From Rossellomorea aquimaris (GTDB taxonomy: Bacteria > Bacillota > Bacilli > Bacillales > Fictibacillaceae): a stretch of DNA of 64,000 nt. The stretch lies in the NCBI GenBank assembly GCA_020524245.1, contig JAIVLN010000001.1:496001-560000 (forward strand), in the 5' to 3' direction. A model generated the notes under the pieces. That model did no database searches. It worked only from the letters and a program-made list of their open reading frames with translations, and was not told the DNA's origin. Numbering within the stretch: the stretch's first letter is position 1; every line of letters starts with the position of its first letter. Both the position numbers and the translations under genes were made by a program. Shown in pieces: positions 26,312 to 37,171 of the stretch.

Positions 26312-27589
26312 TTAGCCCATGTTTTTGATTAATTCGTTACCGAACTCAGAACACTTGACTTCTGTAGCACCGTCCATAAGACGAGCGAAGTCATATGTTA
26401 CAACCTTGCTTGCAATCGTTTTTTCCATTGCTTTTGTTACAAGTTGAGCTGCTTCTGTCCATCCAATGTGCTCAAGCATCAATACGCCTGAAAGGATAAC
26501 AGATGAAGGATTTACTTTATCAAGACCAGCATACTTAGGAGCTGTTCCGTGTGTCGCTTCAAAGATTGCGTGACCTGTTTCATAGTTGATGTTTGCTCCT
26601 GGAGCAATTCCGATTCCACCAACCTGTGCAGCAAGTGCATCTGAAACATAGTCACCGTTCAGGTTCATAGTTGCAACAACATCGAATTCTGCTGGACGTG
26701 TAAGAATCTGTTGAAGGAAGATGTCCGCGATGGAATCTTTGATGATGATTTTACCTTCAGCTTCAGCGTCTGCCTGAGCTTTGTTAGCTGCATCCTTACC
26801 GTCTTTCTCAACGATGCGGTCATATTCTGCCCAAGTGAATACTTTGTCGCCATACTCTTCCTCAGCCACTTCGTAACCCCAGTTCTTGAAAGCACCTTCA
26901 GTGAACTTCATGATGTTTCCTTTATGGACAAGCGTTACGCTCTTACGTCCTTCTGTAAGTGCATACTCGATCGCTGCACGTACAAGACGCTTCGTACCTT
27001 CTTCAGAAACTGGCTTGATTCCGATTCCAGAAGTTTCAGGGAAACGGATTTTGTTCGCTCCCATTTCTTCTTGAAGGAATTGGATGACTTTCTTCACTTC
27101 ATCGGAACCTTTTGCATATTCGATTCCAGCATAGATGTCTTCTGTGTTTTCACGGAAAATGACCATGTCAGTGTCTTCCGGCTTTTTAAGTGGAGAAGGA
27201 ACACCTGTGAAGTAGCGGACTGGACGCAAGCAAGTGAACAGATCCAATTCTTGACGCAATGCTACGTTCAAGGAACGGATTCCTCCACCTACTGGAGTCG
27301 TCAATGGTCCTTTGATCGCTAGTATGTACTCACGAATGACATCTAGCGTTTCAGCAGGGAGCCATTCTCCTGTTTTGTCGTACGCTTTTTGACCAGCTAG
27401 TACTTCTTTCCAAACAATTCCTTTTTCACCGTTGTACGCTTTTTCTACAGCTGCTTCTAATACTTTAGATGCTGCTGCCCAAATATCAGGTCCGATTCCG
27501 TCTCCTTCGATGAATGGGATAATCGGATTGTTAGGTACATTCAAATTACCGTTATCTACTGTAATACGTTCTCCGTTTGCCAAGTTCAT
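26312..27589 (-). CDS. icd: Isocitrate dehydrogenase (NADP)
   Basis: A 425-aa NADP-dependent isocitrate dehydrogenase that converts isocitrate to 2-oxoglutarate. The substrate-binding segment [20 protein letters not shown] carries the Ser around residue 105 that is the phosphorylation site in E. coli. Metal ligands are in [17 protein letters not shown], and the cofactor region is [18 protein letters not shown] is AGGAGG. It lies between citZ and mdh, separated from citZ by a weak terminator. Confidence 0.97.
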   Translation of the reverse strand: MNLANGERITVDNGNLNVPNNPIIPFIEGDGIGPDIWAAASKVLEAAVEKAYNGEKGIVWKEVLAGQKAYDKTGEWLPAETLDVIREYILAIKGPLTTPVGGGIRSLNVALRQELDLFTCLRPVRYFTGVPSPLKKPEDTDMVIFRENTEDIYAGIEYAKGSDEVKKVIQFLQEEMGANKIRFPETSGIGIKPVSEEGTKRLVRAAIEYALTEGRKSVTLVHKGNIMKFTEGAFKNWGYEVAEEEYGDKVFTWAEYDRIVEKDGKDAANKAQADAEAEGKIIIKDSIADIFLQQILTRPAEFDVVATMNLNGDYVSDALAAQVGGIGIAPGANINYETGHAIFEATHGTAPKYAGLDKVNPSSVILSGVLMLEHIGWTEAAQLVTKAMEKTIASKVVTYDFARLMDGATEVKCSEFGNELIKNMG

Positions 27590-27626
27590 TACCTCCTGAT
27601 CGAATTGTTTTCGTTGTTATCGTATC

Positions 27627-27649
27627 AAAAAAAACATGGTTAACCCATG
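27627..27649 (-). terminator. Weak terminator or attenuator between citZ and icd
   Basis: Minus-strand CATGG-GTTAA-CCATG followed by T8. The 5-bp stem is short, so partial read-through from citZ into icd-mdh is likely. Confidence 0.6.
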
Positions 27650-27724
27650 AAAGTGCATTTGGAAAGTCTTGCACGTTTATACAAGACCATTCCAACACTT
27701 ACTTTTAACTTTGCACTTCAACGT

Positions 27725-28840
27725 TTAGCGGTTTTCAATCGCTACAAATTTTTGCATGTCCGGTCCAATGTACTCTGCACGTGGACGGATCAGACGGTTG
27801 TTATCATATTGTTCAAGGATATGTGCCAACCAGCCGGATACACGGCTCATCGCAAAAATTGGTGTGAACAAGTCATGCTTCAACCCTAAGCTGTGGTAGA
27901 CCGAAGCAGAATAGAAGTCGACGTTCGGCAATAAGCCTTTTTCATTCGTCATCAACTCATCCAACTTGACGGACATCTCGTACCACTTCGTTTCACCTGT
28001 AGTATGTGTCAATTGCTTGGACATTTCACGTAGGTGTTTTGCACGTGGGTCTCCATCTTTATAAACGCGGTGTCCGAAGCCCATGATCTTCTCTTTGCGC
28101 TCAAGAGCACCTTTTAAATATTCTTCTACATTTTCTGGATCTCCAATTTCAGAGAGCATACGCATAACACGTTCATTTGCACCACCGTGAAGTGGTCCTT
28201 TCAATGCTCCAATTGCTGCTGTTACACCAGAGTACACGTCAGAAAGCGTCGCTACACATACACGAGCTGTGAAAGTAGACGCATTCAATTCATGGTCTGC
28301 GTGAAGCACCAATGCTTTGTTGAAAGCCTTCTCTGAAATATCATCTGGCTCTTCACCGTTCAACATGTATAAGAAGTTCGCAGCATAGCTGAGATCTTCC
28401 TTCGGTTCGATGATTTCCAAGCCATCACGTAAGCGTGAAAACGCTGCAACGATACTCGCAAGTTTTGCCTGTAGACGGATCGCTTTTGTAAAATTCGCTT
28501 CCTCGTTCATATCATCCGCTTCTTCATCATATAAACCTAGTGAAGAAACCGCTGTTCTTACAGCTGCCATCGGATGGATCTTATCAAGCGGAAAGCTCTT
28601 GATCATGTCCAGTACTTGCTTAGGCAATGCATAGTGCTTGGACAACTCAGCCTTGAATCCATCTAATTCCTTTTGGTTTGGCAATTTACCATACCAGAGT
28701 AAATACACAACCTCTTCAAAACTTGCATAATCAGCAAGATCGTCAATGTTGTAGCCTCGATAAGTCAATACACCATCAATGATGGAACTTACCGATGAAG
28801 TTGTTGCTACAATTCCTTCTAAACCTCTCGTTGCGGTCAT
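27725..28840 (-). CDS. citZ: Citrate synthase
   Basis: A 371-aa type II citrate synthase, the first TCA-cycle step. Catalytic regions are HADHELNASTFTARV (His), MGFGHRVYKDGDPRA (His and oxaloacetate-binding Arg) and the Asp in the region NVDFYSASVYHSLGL. AAAGGAGAG precedes the ATG. In Bacillus it leads citZ-icd-mdh. The 257 bp upstream hold two similar palindromic words (see 28965-29024) and no gene. Confidence 0.97.
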   Translation of the reverse strand: MTATRGLEGIVATTSSVSSIIDGVLTYRGYNIDDLADYASFEEVVYLLWYGKLPNQKELDGFKAELSKHYALPKQVLDMIKSFPLDKIHPMAAVRTAVSSLGLYDEEADDMNEEANFTKAIRLQAKLASIVAAFSRLRDGLEIIEPKEDLSYAANFLYMLNGEEPDDISEKAFNKALVLHADHELNASTFTARVCVATLSDVYSGVTAAIGALKGPLHGGANERVMRMLSEIGDPENVEEYLKGALERKEKIMGFGHRVYKDGDPRAKHLREMSKQLTHTTGETKWYEMSVKLDELMTNEKGLLPNVDFYSASVYHSLGLKHDLFTPIFAMSRVSGWLAHILEQYDNNRLIRPRAEYIGPDMQKFVAIENR

Positions 28841-28964
28841 GGCTCTCTCTCCTTTAAAAAATGATTTTTTGTCTGTTCTCTAAATACATTAAAGTGTTGT
28901 CCCATGCTTTGAGGCATTTTGAGTACGCCGAGCAGACACTCACTTCAGTATCAGAAAGAAAATG

Positions 28965-29024
28965 CTTACAATTGTAAACACATTAATTAAGGAAGGATAA
29001 AACACATACAGTACAATTATAAAC
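28965..29024. promoter_or_regulatory. Paired palindromic words upstream of citZ (candidate operator)
   Basis: CTTACAATTGTAAAC (28965-28979) and GTACAATTATAAAC (29011-29024) share the core (T/G)TAYAATTGTA, with centres 45 bp apart in the citZ-ytwI gap. No regulator consensus known to me fits exactly. The role is inference. Confidence 0.3.
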
Positions 29025-29096
29025 AATTTTCGAAACTTTGTGAACGCCTAAGGCTCAAAAACCTTAATATATCAACGAAATCCGACAGTAAAACCA

Positions 29097-29558
29097 TCAA
29101 GTGATAAAATGCACCACCTTCATTACCATATACGCAATTCCTGCTCCAATCAAGGGGCCGACCGCAATTCCGTTGAATAAACTAACGGCGAGAATCGTAC
29201 CAAACACCAACGCAGTGGTAATATGAGGGTCTTCTTTCAACAAGTCGATTCCGCTTGCAGCGATTAAAGCTACGGCGATTCCAGATCCGAGTGCGACCCA
29301 TGCATAGGAGGATTTCATCGCTTCACCTAACTGTTTGAAGCCGATCTCTCCTGTCGCAATCGGAACGAGGACGGCGATCGTGATGATGGTCACTCCCCAG
29401 TTGATCCCTTTTTTCTGTATGTGTGGAAAAATTTTATCGCCAAGCCCCGTCCATTTCAGGACGAGCAGGAATATAACTGCGAATAATAACGATTTGTTTT
29501 TCGCCCAAAGAGCGATAGCAAGAAGAACGAGTAAAAATAATGAGGCCTGGTTCAACAT
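29097..29558 (-). CDS. ytwI: DUF441 family membrane protein
   Basis: A 153-aa membrane protein with about four to five hydrophobic segments: LFLLVLLAIALWA near the start, LLFAVIFLLVLKW (25-37), WGVTIITIAVLVPIATGE (54-71), VALGSGIAVALIAASG and the last segment after about 120. It matches the DUF441/YeaL family in length and topology. Function unknown. Divergent from ytvI. Located next to citZ, as in B. subtilis. Confidence 0.87.
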   Translation of the reverse strand: MLNQASLFLLVLLAIALWAKNKSLLFAVIFLLVLKWTGLGDKIFPHIQKKGINWGVTIITIAVLVPIATGEIGFKQLGEAMKSSYAWVALGSGIAVALIAASGIDLLKEDPHITTALVFGTILAVSLFNGIAVGPLIGAGIAYMVMKVVHFIT

Positions 29559-29719
29559 TCTTTTCTGTCTTCCTTTCTAAATTTTCTTATGTAAAAAGTG
29601 GAGCAATCTACTTACTGGTTTGGGATAAGCTCGATTCGGCGAGACTGATAGCACAATCACAGCCGAAATCTCCATTGAATCTTATTATCTGAAAATGTAA
29701 AATAATACTATTCCGAAGG

Positions 29720-30871
29720 GTGTCTTGCCCTTCTCGAAAGGATCGGTTGCAATTGAATCTCCATTACGTACATAGCTTTTTACGATTTTTACTAGTCGTA
29801 GTCATTGTTGTCTTATCTTTCTTCGCACTCATTTATGCAGCGAAAGTCACCTATCCATTCATCATTGCATTCTTTTTGGCCCTGATCATCAATCCTCTAG
29901 TGAATCTATTGGAACGGAAAGCGAAAATGCCAAGAGGATTAGCGGTAACAATCGTATTGTTCCTCCTGATTGGGATTGTCGCAGGCTTCTTGACCCTAGT
30001 TATCAGTGAGATGATTTCAGGTTTCGGATACCTTGCAGAAGTCATACCGCAACACACTCAGATTCTCGTACAATATGTACAGACCTATTTTACACAACAA
30101 ATTCTACCTGTCTATTATGATCTTCTGGCGATGTTTAAGAATCTCGATCCTTCTCAGCGGGAGACGGTTGTTGGCAACATCCAATCCATCGGTCAGAACA
30201 TCACGGAAAATGTAAAAGATTTTGTTCAATCTGTTTTGAGAGGTTTGCAAAACTTCCTACTTAGCTTGCCTAATGTTGTCACGGTTATGATTTTTTCCTT
30301 GTTAGCGACTTTTTTCATCAGCAAGGATTGGTACCGTTTCAAGGGCTGGATAGAAAAACGCACGCCTGAACGAACAGTCGAAAGCGGACGTAGCGTGTAC
30401 AATGAACTTCGTAAAGCGCTCGTCGGTTTTGTCAAAGCACAATTGACCCTCATCTCGATTACGGCTGCCATTGTGCTGGTCGGTTTGCTTATTTTGAGGG
30501 TTGATTATGCGATTACGATCGCGATTTTGACTGGACTAGTGGATCTGCTTCCATATTTGGGCACTGGAGCGGTTTTCGTGCCGTGGATCATCTACAGCTT
30601 CATTATGGAGCAGTACACGCTGAGCATCGGTCTCTCGGTCTTGTATGGCGTCGTCATCATCCAACGACAGGTGATGGAGCCGAAGATTTTGTCCAGCAGC
30701 ATTGGACTTGACCCATTAGCTACCTTAATCTCTTTATTCGTCGGGTTCAAGTTATTCGGCTTTCTGGGACTGATCATCGGACCGGTCACTCTCGTTGTGT
30801 TCCGTGCGTTGAGCCAAGCGCACGTGTTCAGTGATCTATGGAAATTTATCATCGGTAAAAAAGCAGCATAA
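29720..30871 (+). CDS. ytvI: Sporulation integral membrane protein YtvI (AI-2E transporter family)
   Basis: About 375-383 aa with seven or eight hydrophobic segments and the AI-2E/PerM family core, including LVDLLPYLGTGAVFVPWI and KLFGFLGLIIGPV. YtvI is associated with sporulation in Bacillus, but a transport substrate is not known. The frame opens at GTG 29720, which has no clear ribosome site. TTG codons at 29747 and 29753 follow AAAGGA, and one of those may be the true start. Convergent with fxsA. Confidence 0.88.
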   Translation: MSCPSRKDRLQLNLHYVHSFLRFLLVVVIVVLSFFALIYAAKVTYPFIIAFFLALIINPLVNLLERKAKMPRGLAVTIVLFLLIGIVAGFLTLVISEMISGFGYLAEVIPQHTQILVQYVQTYFTQQILPVYYDLLAMFKNLDPSQRETVVGNIQSIGQNITENVKDFVQSVLRGLQNFLLSLPNVVTVMIFSLLATFFISKDWYRFKGWIEKRTPERTVESGRSVYNELRKALVGFVKAQLTLISITAAIVLVGLLILRVDYAITIAILTGLVDLLPYLGTGAVFVPWIIYSFIMEQYTLSIGLSVLYGVVIIQRQVMEPKILSSSIGLDPLATLISLFVGFKLFGFLGLIIGPVTLVVFRALSQAHVFSDLWKFIIGKKAA

Positions 30872-30886
30872 TGGGTTGTGAGTCAA

Positions 30887-30919
30887 CAGGCAGATCGGTT
30901 AGCGCCGGCTGCCTTTTTT
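30887..30919 (+). terminator. ytvI terminator
   Basis: GGCAG-AT-CGG and CCG-G-CTGCC pair around TTAGCG, followed by T6. Confidence 0.85.
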
Positions 30920-30987
30920 GTTGGTTGTGGGTTCTCTGTCTAGCTGAGATTTTCGGATGACGGGATGTTGGAGCTAACGAGCGTATA

Positions 30988-31151
30988 TGAGTGCATGAAA
31001 TCGATGAAATCATGAGATCGTGTACTCATAGAGTGTTTTACTGTCCCCGAAAGCGTGAAAATCACAAAATGAAGGATACTAAGAGACGTTTACTGTCCTC
31101 CATTTCGCTAAATTCACAAAATGGAGGACACAAAGAATGATTTGTGTCTCC
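30988..31151. repeat. 52-bp imperfect tandem array, 2 to 3 units (52-bp family, locus 2)
   Basis: ACTGTCC recurs at 31040 and 31092, and GTGTCTCC at 31144, all 52 bp apart. A more decayed unit probably starts at 30988 (GAAATCGATGAAATCATG). Units contain CACAAAATG(A/G)AGGA(T/C)AC, the same elements as the arrays at 4.1 and 52.4 kb. It lies between the ytvI and fxsA terminators. Confidence 0.85.
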
Positions 31152-31170
31152 AATATCATCTCTTCACAAA

Positions 31171-31221
31171 AGAAAAAGCTGGCCGTTCCTCCCATGCATC
31201 ATGGGTTGCGGGCCAGCTTTC
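31171..31221 (-). terminator. fxsA terminator
   Basis: Minus-strand AAAGCTGGCC / GGCCAGCTTT with an inner CCCATG / CATGGG stem, then TTTTTCTTTT. Confidence 0.9.
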
Positions 31222-31228
31222 ATCATAT

Positions 31229-31624
31229 TTATCTTCGGATTGTAAATGTAAATTGTCCTGAGTCGATTTTCTTCTGGATAAAGCGGCGCATTCCAATTTT
31301 GAAGATGGAACGCGTGTAAGGAATCAACAACAGGAAACCGACTGTATCGGTGATGAATCCTGGTGTGAGCAACAATGTTCCTCCGACCAGGATGCAAACG
31401 CCGTCTAGTAGAACGTCGCTTGGAACTTGCGCGTTCCGTAATTGAATCTGCGCAAGTTTCAATGTTTCCATACCTTCTCTTCTTGCTAGCCATGCACCAA
31501 CGATTCCTGTAGCGATGATTAACAAAATCGTAACGGGAATTCCAAAGTTCGTCCCAGACCAAATCAGAATCCCGATTTCTGCGGCAGGTATGATGATGAG
31601 TAACAATAACAAAATACGAAACAT
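31229..31624 (-). CDS. fxsA: FxsA family membrane protein
   Basis: A 131-aa protein with four hydrophobic segments and the FxsA signature: IPAAEIGILIWSG (12-24), the second segment GIPVTILLIIATGIVGAWLA with following basic RREGMETLKLAQ, and DGVCILVGGTLLLTPGFITDTVGFLLLIP (about 74-102). FxsA in E. coli relieves F-plasmid exclusion of phage T7; the normal cellular role is unknown. It is directly downstream of pyk, 37 bp away, probably in the same transcript. Confidence 0.9.
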   Translation of the reverse strand: MFRILLLLLIIIPAAEIGILIWSGTNFGIPVTILLIIATGIVGAWLARREGMETLKLAQIQLRNAQVPSDVLLDGVCILVGGTLLLTPGFITDTVGFLLLIPYTRSIFKIGMRRFIQKKIDSGQFTFTIRR

Positions 31625-31660
31625 AGCTTCGTTCCTCCAGACCAGCTTTACATCTACAAA

Positions 31661-33415
31661 TTACAATACGCTTGTCTTTCCACTATAAACGACACCGCGA
31701 GAACCGTCCACTGTAATGTCTTCTCCATCTTTCAACAGCTGTGTTGCACGCTCAACACCGACGATCACGGGTACACCAAGGCTCAAGCCTACAACAGCTG
31801 CATGACTTGTCAATCCGCCTTCCTCAGTGATGATAGCAGAAGCTTTTTTCAACGCCGGCATCATATCACGGTCTGTCCCGATCGTAACAAGGATATCTCC
31901 TTCTTGAACTTTCGCAATCGCGTCTTCCGCATTGTTCGCGACAACGACTTTTCCTGCAACAGAGCTTTGTCCGATTCCTTGACCCTTAGCAATTACATCG
32001 CCAACGACATGGACTTTCATCAAGTTTGTCGTTCCAGTTTCCCCGACAGGAACACCAGCTGTAATCAACACGAGGTCACCGTGGTTCACTAGACCTGATT
32101 TCAAGGATGCGTCAACTGAAATATCGAGTAATTCATCCGTAGATTTCGCTTCCTGACTCAATTGTGGAGTAACGCCCCAGACAAGAGACATTCTTCTGCA
32201 AACAGCCTCAGAGCTTGTTACGGCAATGATTGCTGCTTCGGGACGATATTTAGAAATCATGCGAGCGGTATGTCCACTTTCCGTCGGTGCAATGATTGCA
32301 GAGATATTCAAGTTATGAGCTGTATGAGAAACAGATTGACTGATCGCATCTGTAACCGTCAATTTGCTAGACTTACTGCGTGCATGAAGGATATCTGCAT
32401 GGTTCATAGCCGTTTCAGCTTTCATTGCAATTTTGTGCATCGTTTGTACAGCTTCTACAGGATAAAGTCCTGCAGCTGTTTCACCTGAAAGCATGATGGC
32501 ATCTGTACCGTCAAAAATAGCGTTAGCTACGTCACTTGCTTCTGCACGAGTAGGACGTGGGTTGCGCTGCATAGAGTCCAACATTTGTGTCGCAGTAATA
32601 ACAGGCTTACCTTTGTCGTTACATTTGCGGATCAATTCTTTTTGAACAAGAGGAACGTCCTCAGCAGGAATTTCCACACCAAGGTCTCCACGTGCGACCA
32701 TCAATCCATCGGAAACTTCAAGGATTTCGTTGATGTTGTCAACACCCTCTTGGTTTTCGATCTTCGGAATGATGTGAATGTGCTCTGCATTATGACGCTC
32801 AAGAATCTCACGGATTTCTAATACGTCGGATGCTCTACGTACGAAAGAGGCTGCAATGAAATCAACACCTTGCTGAATACCAAACTCGATATCACGCGCG
32901 TCTTTGTCCGTGATCCCTGGTAGGTTGACAGACACGTTCGGAACATTGACACCTTTCTTGTTCTTCAGTGTTCCACTGTTAAGCACACGTGTTTGGAGTT
33001 GTTGACTTTCAACTTTTGTTACTTCAAGTTCGATCAATCCATCATCCAAAAGAATTGTAGAACCGACATGGACGTCATTCACAAGTCCAGGATACGTGAC
33101 TGAAATCATGGATTCATTCCCCATCACTTCTTCCATGGAGACAGTAAGCTCTTGTCCAGATTTAAGTTCAACTTCCCCTTTTTCCAATGTACCCGTACGG
33201 ATTTCAGGACCTTTTGTATCCAGTAGGATCGCAACGGTCTTTCCTGTTTTCTGAGCAGCTTCACGGATATTCGCGATACGCGCTCCATGCTCGTCGAAGT
33301 CTCCGTGAGAGAAGTTCAAACGTGCAACATTCAAGCCAGATTCAATCAACTGCGTAAGAGTTTCAACACTCTCACTCGCAGGTCCTATTGTACAAACAAT
33401 CTTGGTATTTCTCAT
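31661..33415 (-). CDS. pyk: Pyruvate kinase
   Basis: A 584-aa glycolytic enzyme (PEP + ADP to pyruvate + ATP). The N-terminal [16 protein letters not shown], catalytic barrel motifs [17 protein letters not shown] (about 217-233) and [12 protein letters not shown], and [18 protein letters not shown] are intact. The C-terminal extra domain (about 475-584, ending with [19 protein letters not shown]) resembles the phosphohistidine domain of PEP synthase, as in Bacillus and Geobacillus enzymes. Downstream of pfkA. Confidence 0.97.
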   Translation of the reverse strand: MRNTKIVCTIGPASESVETLTQLIESGLNVARLNFSHGDFDEHGARIANIREAAQKTGKTVAILLDTKGPEIRTGTLEKGEVELKSGQELTVSMEEVMGNESMISVTYPGLVNDVHVGSTILLDDGLIELEVTKVESQQLQTRVLNSGTLKNKKGVNVPNVSVNLPGITDKDARDIEFGIQQGVDFIAASFVRRASDVLEIREILERHNAEHIHIIPKIENQEGVDNINEILEVSDGLMVARGDLGVEIPAEDVPLVQKELIRKCNDKGKPVITATQMLDSMQRNPRPTRAEASDVANAIFDGTDAIMLSGETAAGLYPVEAVQTMHKIAMKAETAMNHADILHARSKSSKLTVTDAISQSVSHTAHNLNISAIIAPTESGHTARMISKYRPEAAIIAVTSSEAVCRRMSLVWGVTPQLSQEAKSTDELLDISVDASLKSGLVNHGDLVLITAGVPVGETGTTNLMKVHVVGDVIAKGQGIGQSSVAGKVVVANNAEDAIAKVQEGDILVTIGTDRDMMPALKKASAIITEEGGLTSHAAVVGLSLGVPVIVGVERATQLLKDGEDITVDGSRGVVYSGKTSVL

Positions 33416-33568
33416 TGTTTTCCTCCTATAAACTCAATGTATCTATCTTTCCTAAAAATTTAAGACATTATGAATCCATGCCGTACTTCAAATGGGATGA
33501 TTACGACATGGCATCCTGTTGTAATACATACATGTAAAATTGCTTGAAAGAAGTCAATTTCTTTTCTT

Positions 33569-34642
<1,074 letters not shown>

Positions 34643-35620
34643 TTATTTAACGCCAATGGAATCGTTTTCAAATGTATATTGTCCGATTTTTTTGTATTTT
34701 TCATAACGGTGCGCCACAAGCTCTTCTTCGCTCATTTCAGAGAGTTCATCAAGGGATTTTTGCAATGCTTCCTCGATGTATTCAGCCTGCTTTTTCACGT
34801 CTCGGTGGGCGCCGCCTTCCACTTCTGGAATCATTTTGTCGATGATGCCCATCTCGTTCAGGTCAGGTGCAGTAATTTTCATTGTGTCAGCTGCACGTTT
34901 CGCTTGGCCGGAATCTTTCCATAATAAAGCAGCCGCCCCTTCTGGGGAGATGACGGAGTACCATGAATTTTCAAGCATATGGACATGGTTTCCAACACCG
35001 ATTGCTAGTGCACCGCCGCTTGCTCCTTCTCCGATGATGATGCATACAAGCGGAACGGTCAATCCAGCCATTTCAACTAGATTCCGAGCAATCGCTTCAC
35101 TTTGTCCACGCTCTTCTGCTGACATACCAGGATAAGCACCCTTCGTATCCAGCAAGCATACAACAGGACGGTTGAATTTCTCTGCTTGCTTCATCAAGCG
35201 CAATGCTTTTCTGTAACCTTCCGGATGTGGCATTCCGAAGTTTCTTCGAAGGTTTTCCTTCGTGTCCTTCCCTCTTTGGTGACCGATGACGGTTACCGGT
35301 TTGCCGTGGAACTTCGCAATCCCTCCGACAATTGCCTCATCGTCACCATATAGACGGTCACCGTGCAACTCAAGAAAGTCTGTGAAGAGCATGGAAATGT
35401 AGTCTAGAGTCGTCGGTCTTTCCGGATGACGAGCGACTTGTACACGATCCCATGGTGTCATCTTTCCGTATACTTCCTTTTCAACCTTCGCCAAACGCTC
35501 TTCCAAACGTTCCACTTCATCACTCAGGTCAATCCCTTTTTCATCCATGAAGGACTTCAGTTCAGCAATTTTATCTCTCAATTCTTTTGCCGGGCGTTCA
35601 AACTCTAATTCTCCTACCAT
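34643..35620 (-). CDS. accA: Acetyl-CoA carboxylase, carboxyltransferase subunit alpha
   Basis: A 325-aa subunit that with AccD transfers the carboxyl from biotin to acetyl-CoA, making malonyl-CoA. Crotonase-fold signatures include [40 protein letters not shown] and [15 protein letters not shown]. The ATG overlaps the accD stop by one base (TAATG); GGAGGTG lies within accD. Tight translational coupling fits the 1:1 subunit complex. Confidence 0.97.
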   Translation of the reverse strand: MVGELEFERPAKELRDKIAELKSFMDEKGIDLSDEVERLEERLAKVEKEVYGKMTPWDRVQVARHPERPTTLDYISMLFTDFLELHGDRLYGDDEAIVGGIAKFHGKPVTVIGHQRGKDTKENLRRNFGMPHPEGYRKALRLMKQAEKFNRPVVCLLDTKGAYPGMSAEERGQSEAIARNLVEMAGLTVPLVCIIIGEGASGGALAIGVGNHVHMLENSWYSVISPEGAAALLWKDSGQAKRAADTMKITAPDLNEMGIIDKMIPEVEGGAHRDVKKQAEYIEEALQKSLDELSEMSEEELVAHRYEKYKKIGQYTFENDSIGVK

Positions 35621-36474
35621 TACTCTTCACCTCCTTTATGAATATCCAATACGTTCGCTAATGTAGCTTTCATTTTCTTACGGTGGACCACCGCATCAAG
35701 CTGTCCGTGCTTCAACAAGAACTCTGCTGTTTGGAAGTCTTCCGGTAGTTCCTGGCGAATCGTCTGTTCGATGATACGGCGACCTGCAAAGCCAATCAAT
35801 GCTTTCGGTTCTGCAAAATTGTAATCTCCTACAGATGCAAAGCTTGCTGATACTCCACCTGTCGTAGGATGCGTCATGACCGATATGAACAACAGGCCTG
35901 CCTCATGATGACGTCGGAGCGCAACACTTGTTTTCGCCATCTGCATCAAGCTCAAGATACCTTCTTGCATACGAGCGCCGCCGGACGCTGTGAAGATGAT
36001 GAACGGTTTCCTTTCTTCGGTTGCTGCTTCAATCGCTCGAGTGATTTTTTCACCTACGACCGATCCCATGCTTCCCATGCGGAAGTGTGCATCCATTACA
36101 GCAAATACGATCGGATTTCCTTCAACTTCACCGTGACCAGTCATGACAGCTTCATTCATTCCTGTTTTTGCACGGTCCTTGTCGATCCGATCCAGATAAT
36201 CCGGAAAATCAAGTGGGTTTTCCGTTTTCATATCTTGATTGATTTCACGAAACGTACCTTGATCGATGATCAGTTGGATCCGTTCTTGAGCTGTCATTCT
36301 GAAATGGTGATCGCACGAAACACAAACTTTGTGTGCTTTATTAAGTTCCTTTGTGGTCATAATCGATTTACATTCAGGACACTTGGTCATAAGCCCTTCC
36401 GGAACTTCTTGTTTCATCCGATCAGAAGGTATCGTTGCATATTTTCTTTTCTTAGCAAACAAATCCTTTAACAA
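35620..36474 (-). CDS. accD: Acetyl-CoA carboxylase, carboxyltransferase subunit beta
   Basis: A 284-aa subunit with an N-terminal zinc ribbon ([16 protein letters not shown], then CVSCDHHFR, about 32-60) and the carboxyltransferase domain with oxyanion-hole glycines in [13 protein letters not shown] and [12 protein letters not shown]. Overlaps accA by one base. A FadR-type regulator gene ends 30 bp upstream of its start. Confidence 0.97.
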   Translation of the reverse strand: MLKDLFAKKRKYATIPSDRMKQEVPEGLMTKCPECKSIMTTKELNKAHKVCVSCDHHFRMTAQERIQLIIDQGTFREINQDMKTENPLDFPDYLDRIDKDRAKTGMNEAVMTGHGEVEGNPIVFAVMDAHFRMGSMGSVVGEKITRAIEAATEERKPFIIFTASGGARMQEGILSLMQMAKTSVALRRHHEAGLLFISVMTHPTTGGVSASFASVGDYNFAEPKALIGFAGRRIIEQTIRQELPEDFQTAEFLLKHGQLDAVVHRKKMKATLANVLDIHKGGEE

Positions 36475-36503
36475 GTTGTTGCACCTCCATAAATCGCTAG
36501 TGA

Positions 36504-37157
36504 CTATTTATACGAAATCTGATACCGACTTAAAGATGAAAGTGTCTCAGAAGACTCTCTTTCTTTAATCAGTGTGAAAATCTGACGATAGTCTGATAAC
36601 AAATACGTTACTTCATCCTCATTGAATTGATCGTATTCGGTCAATTCCACCCATAGACGTTTGAGCAAGGAATTTTGAGCTGCATCCAGGACAATCCGGA
36701 AAAAATCCCGGTCCACCACAGAATCAATACTGGTCAGGTCGTTCTCTTCCATTTGATCAAGAAAGTCCTTCAGCCGATCCATTTCTGCTTCTGTCCTGCG
36801 TTCTGAAGCTAGCAAGATTGCGTTCTTTTCAATCATCTGTCTTGTTTCAGTCAGCTCTTTCTTGACCAGTCCATCATTCAGGATAAAAGATGCGAGCACT
36901 TCGACTAAGCGATGGTTTCGAGCTTCTTTGATGAATGTACCTTCGCCTCTGCGCGTTTCAATCAGACCTAATAACTCCATAGCCCTTAACGCTTCACGCA
37001 CGGAAGACCGTCCTACATTCAAACGTTCGGAAAGCTCCCGTTCAGAAGGGAGCTTGTCTCCAGGTTGGAGTCGGTCTTTTTGAATGATGGCTTTCAGTTT
37101 GTTCAAAATCTCCACGAACATTTTTTCGCGAGGTTTAGTTGTCATATCATACGCCAC
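36504..37157 (-). CDS. GntR-family (FadR subfamily) transcriptional regulator
   Basis: A 217-aa regulator with a GntR winged-helix domain (about 9-78: [20 protein letters not shown], then [14 protein letters not shown] and GEGTFI) and an all-helical FCD-type C-terminal domain (about 95-215) that binds small acids in other members. It lies between the malic enzyme (upstream, 15 bp) and accD (30 bp), so it may control malonyl-CoA supply or malate/pyruvate use. The effector is unknown. B. subtilis lacks a gene here between ytsJ and accD, as far as I recall. Confidence 0.87.
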   Translation of the reverse strand: MAYDMTTKPREKMFVEILNKLKAIIQKDRLQPGDKLPSERELSERLNVGRSSVREALRAMELLGLIETRRGEGTFIKEARNHRLVEVLASFILNDGLVKKELTETRQMIEKNAILLASERRTEAEMDRLKDFLDQMEENDLTSIDSVVDRDFFRIVLDAAQNSLLKRLWVELTEYDQFNEDEVTYLLSDYRQIFTLIKERESSETLSSLSRYQISYK

Positions 37158-37171
37158 CTACTTTTAGAAGC

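Noticed and set aside
26711-27322. Long plus-strand frame (203 codons) antisense to icd
   Set aside because: Shadow of icd with Phe/Ser/Cys-rich product, typical of antisense frames.
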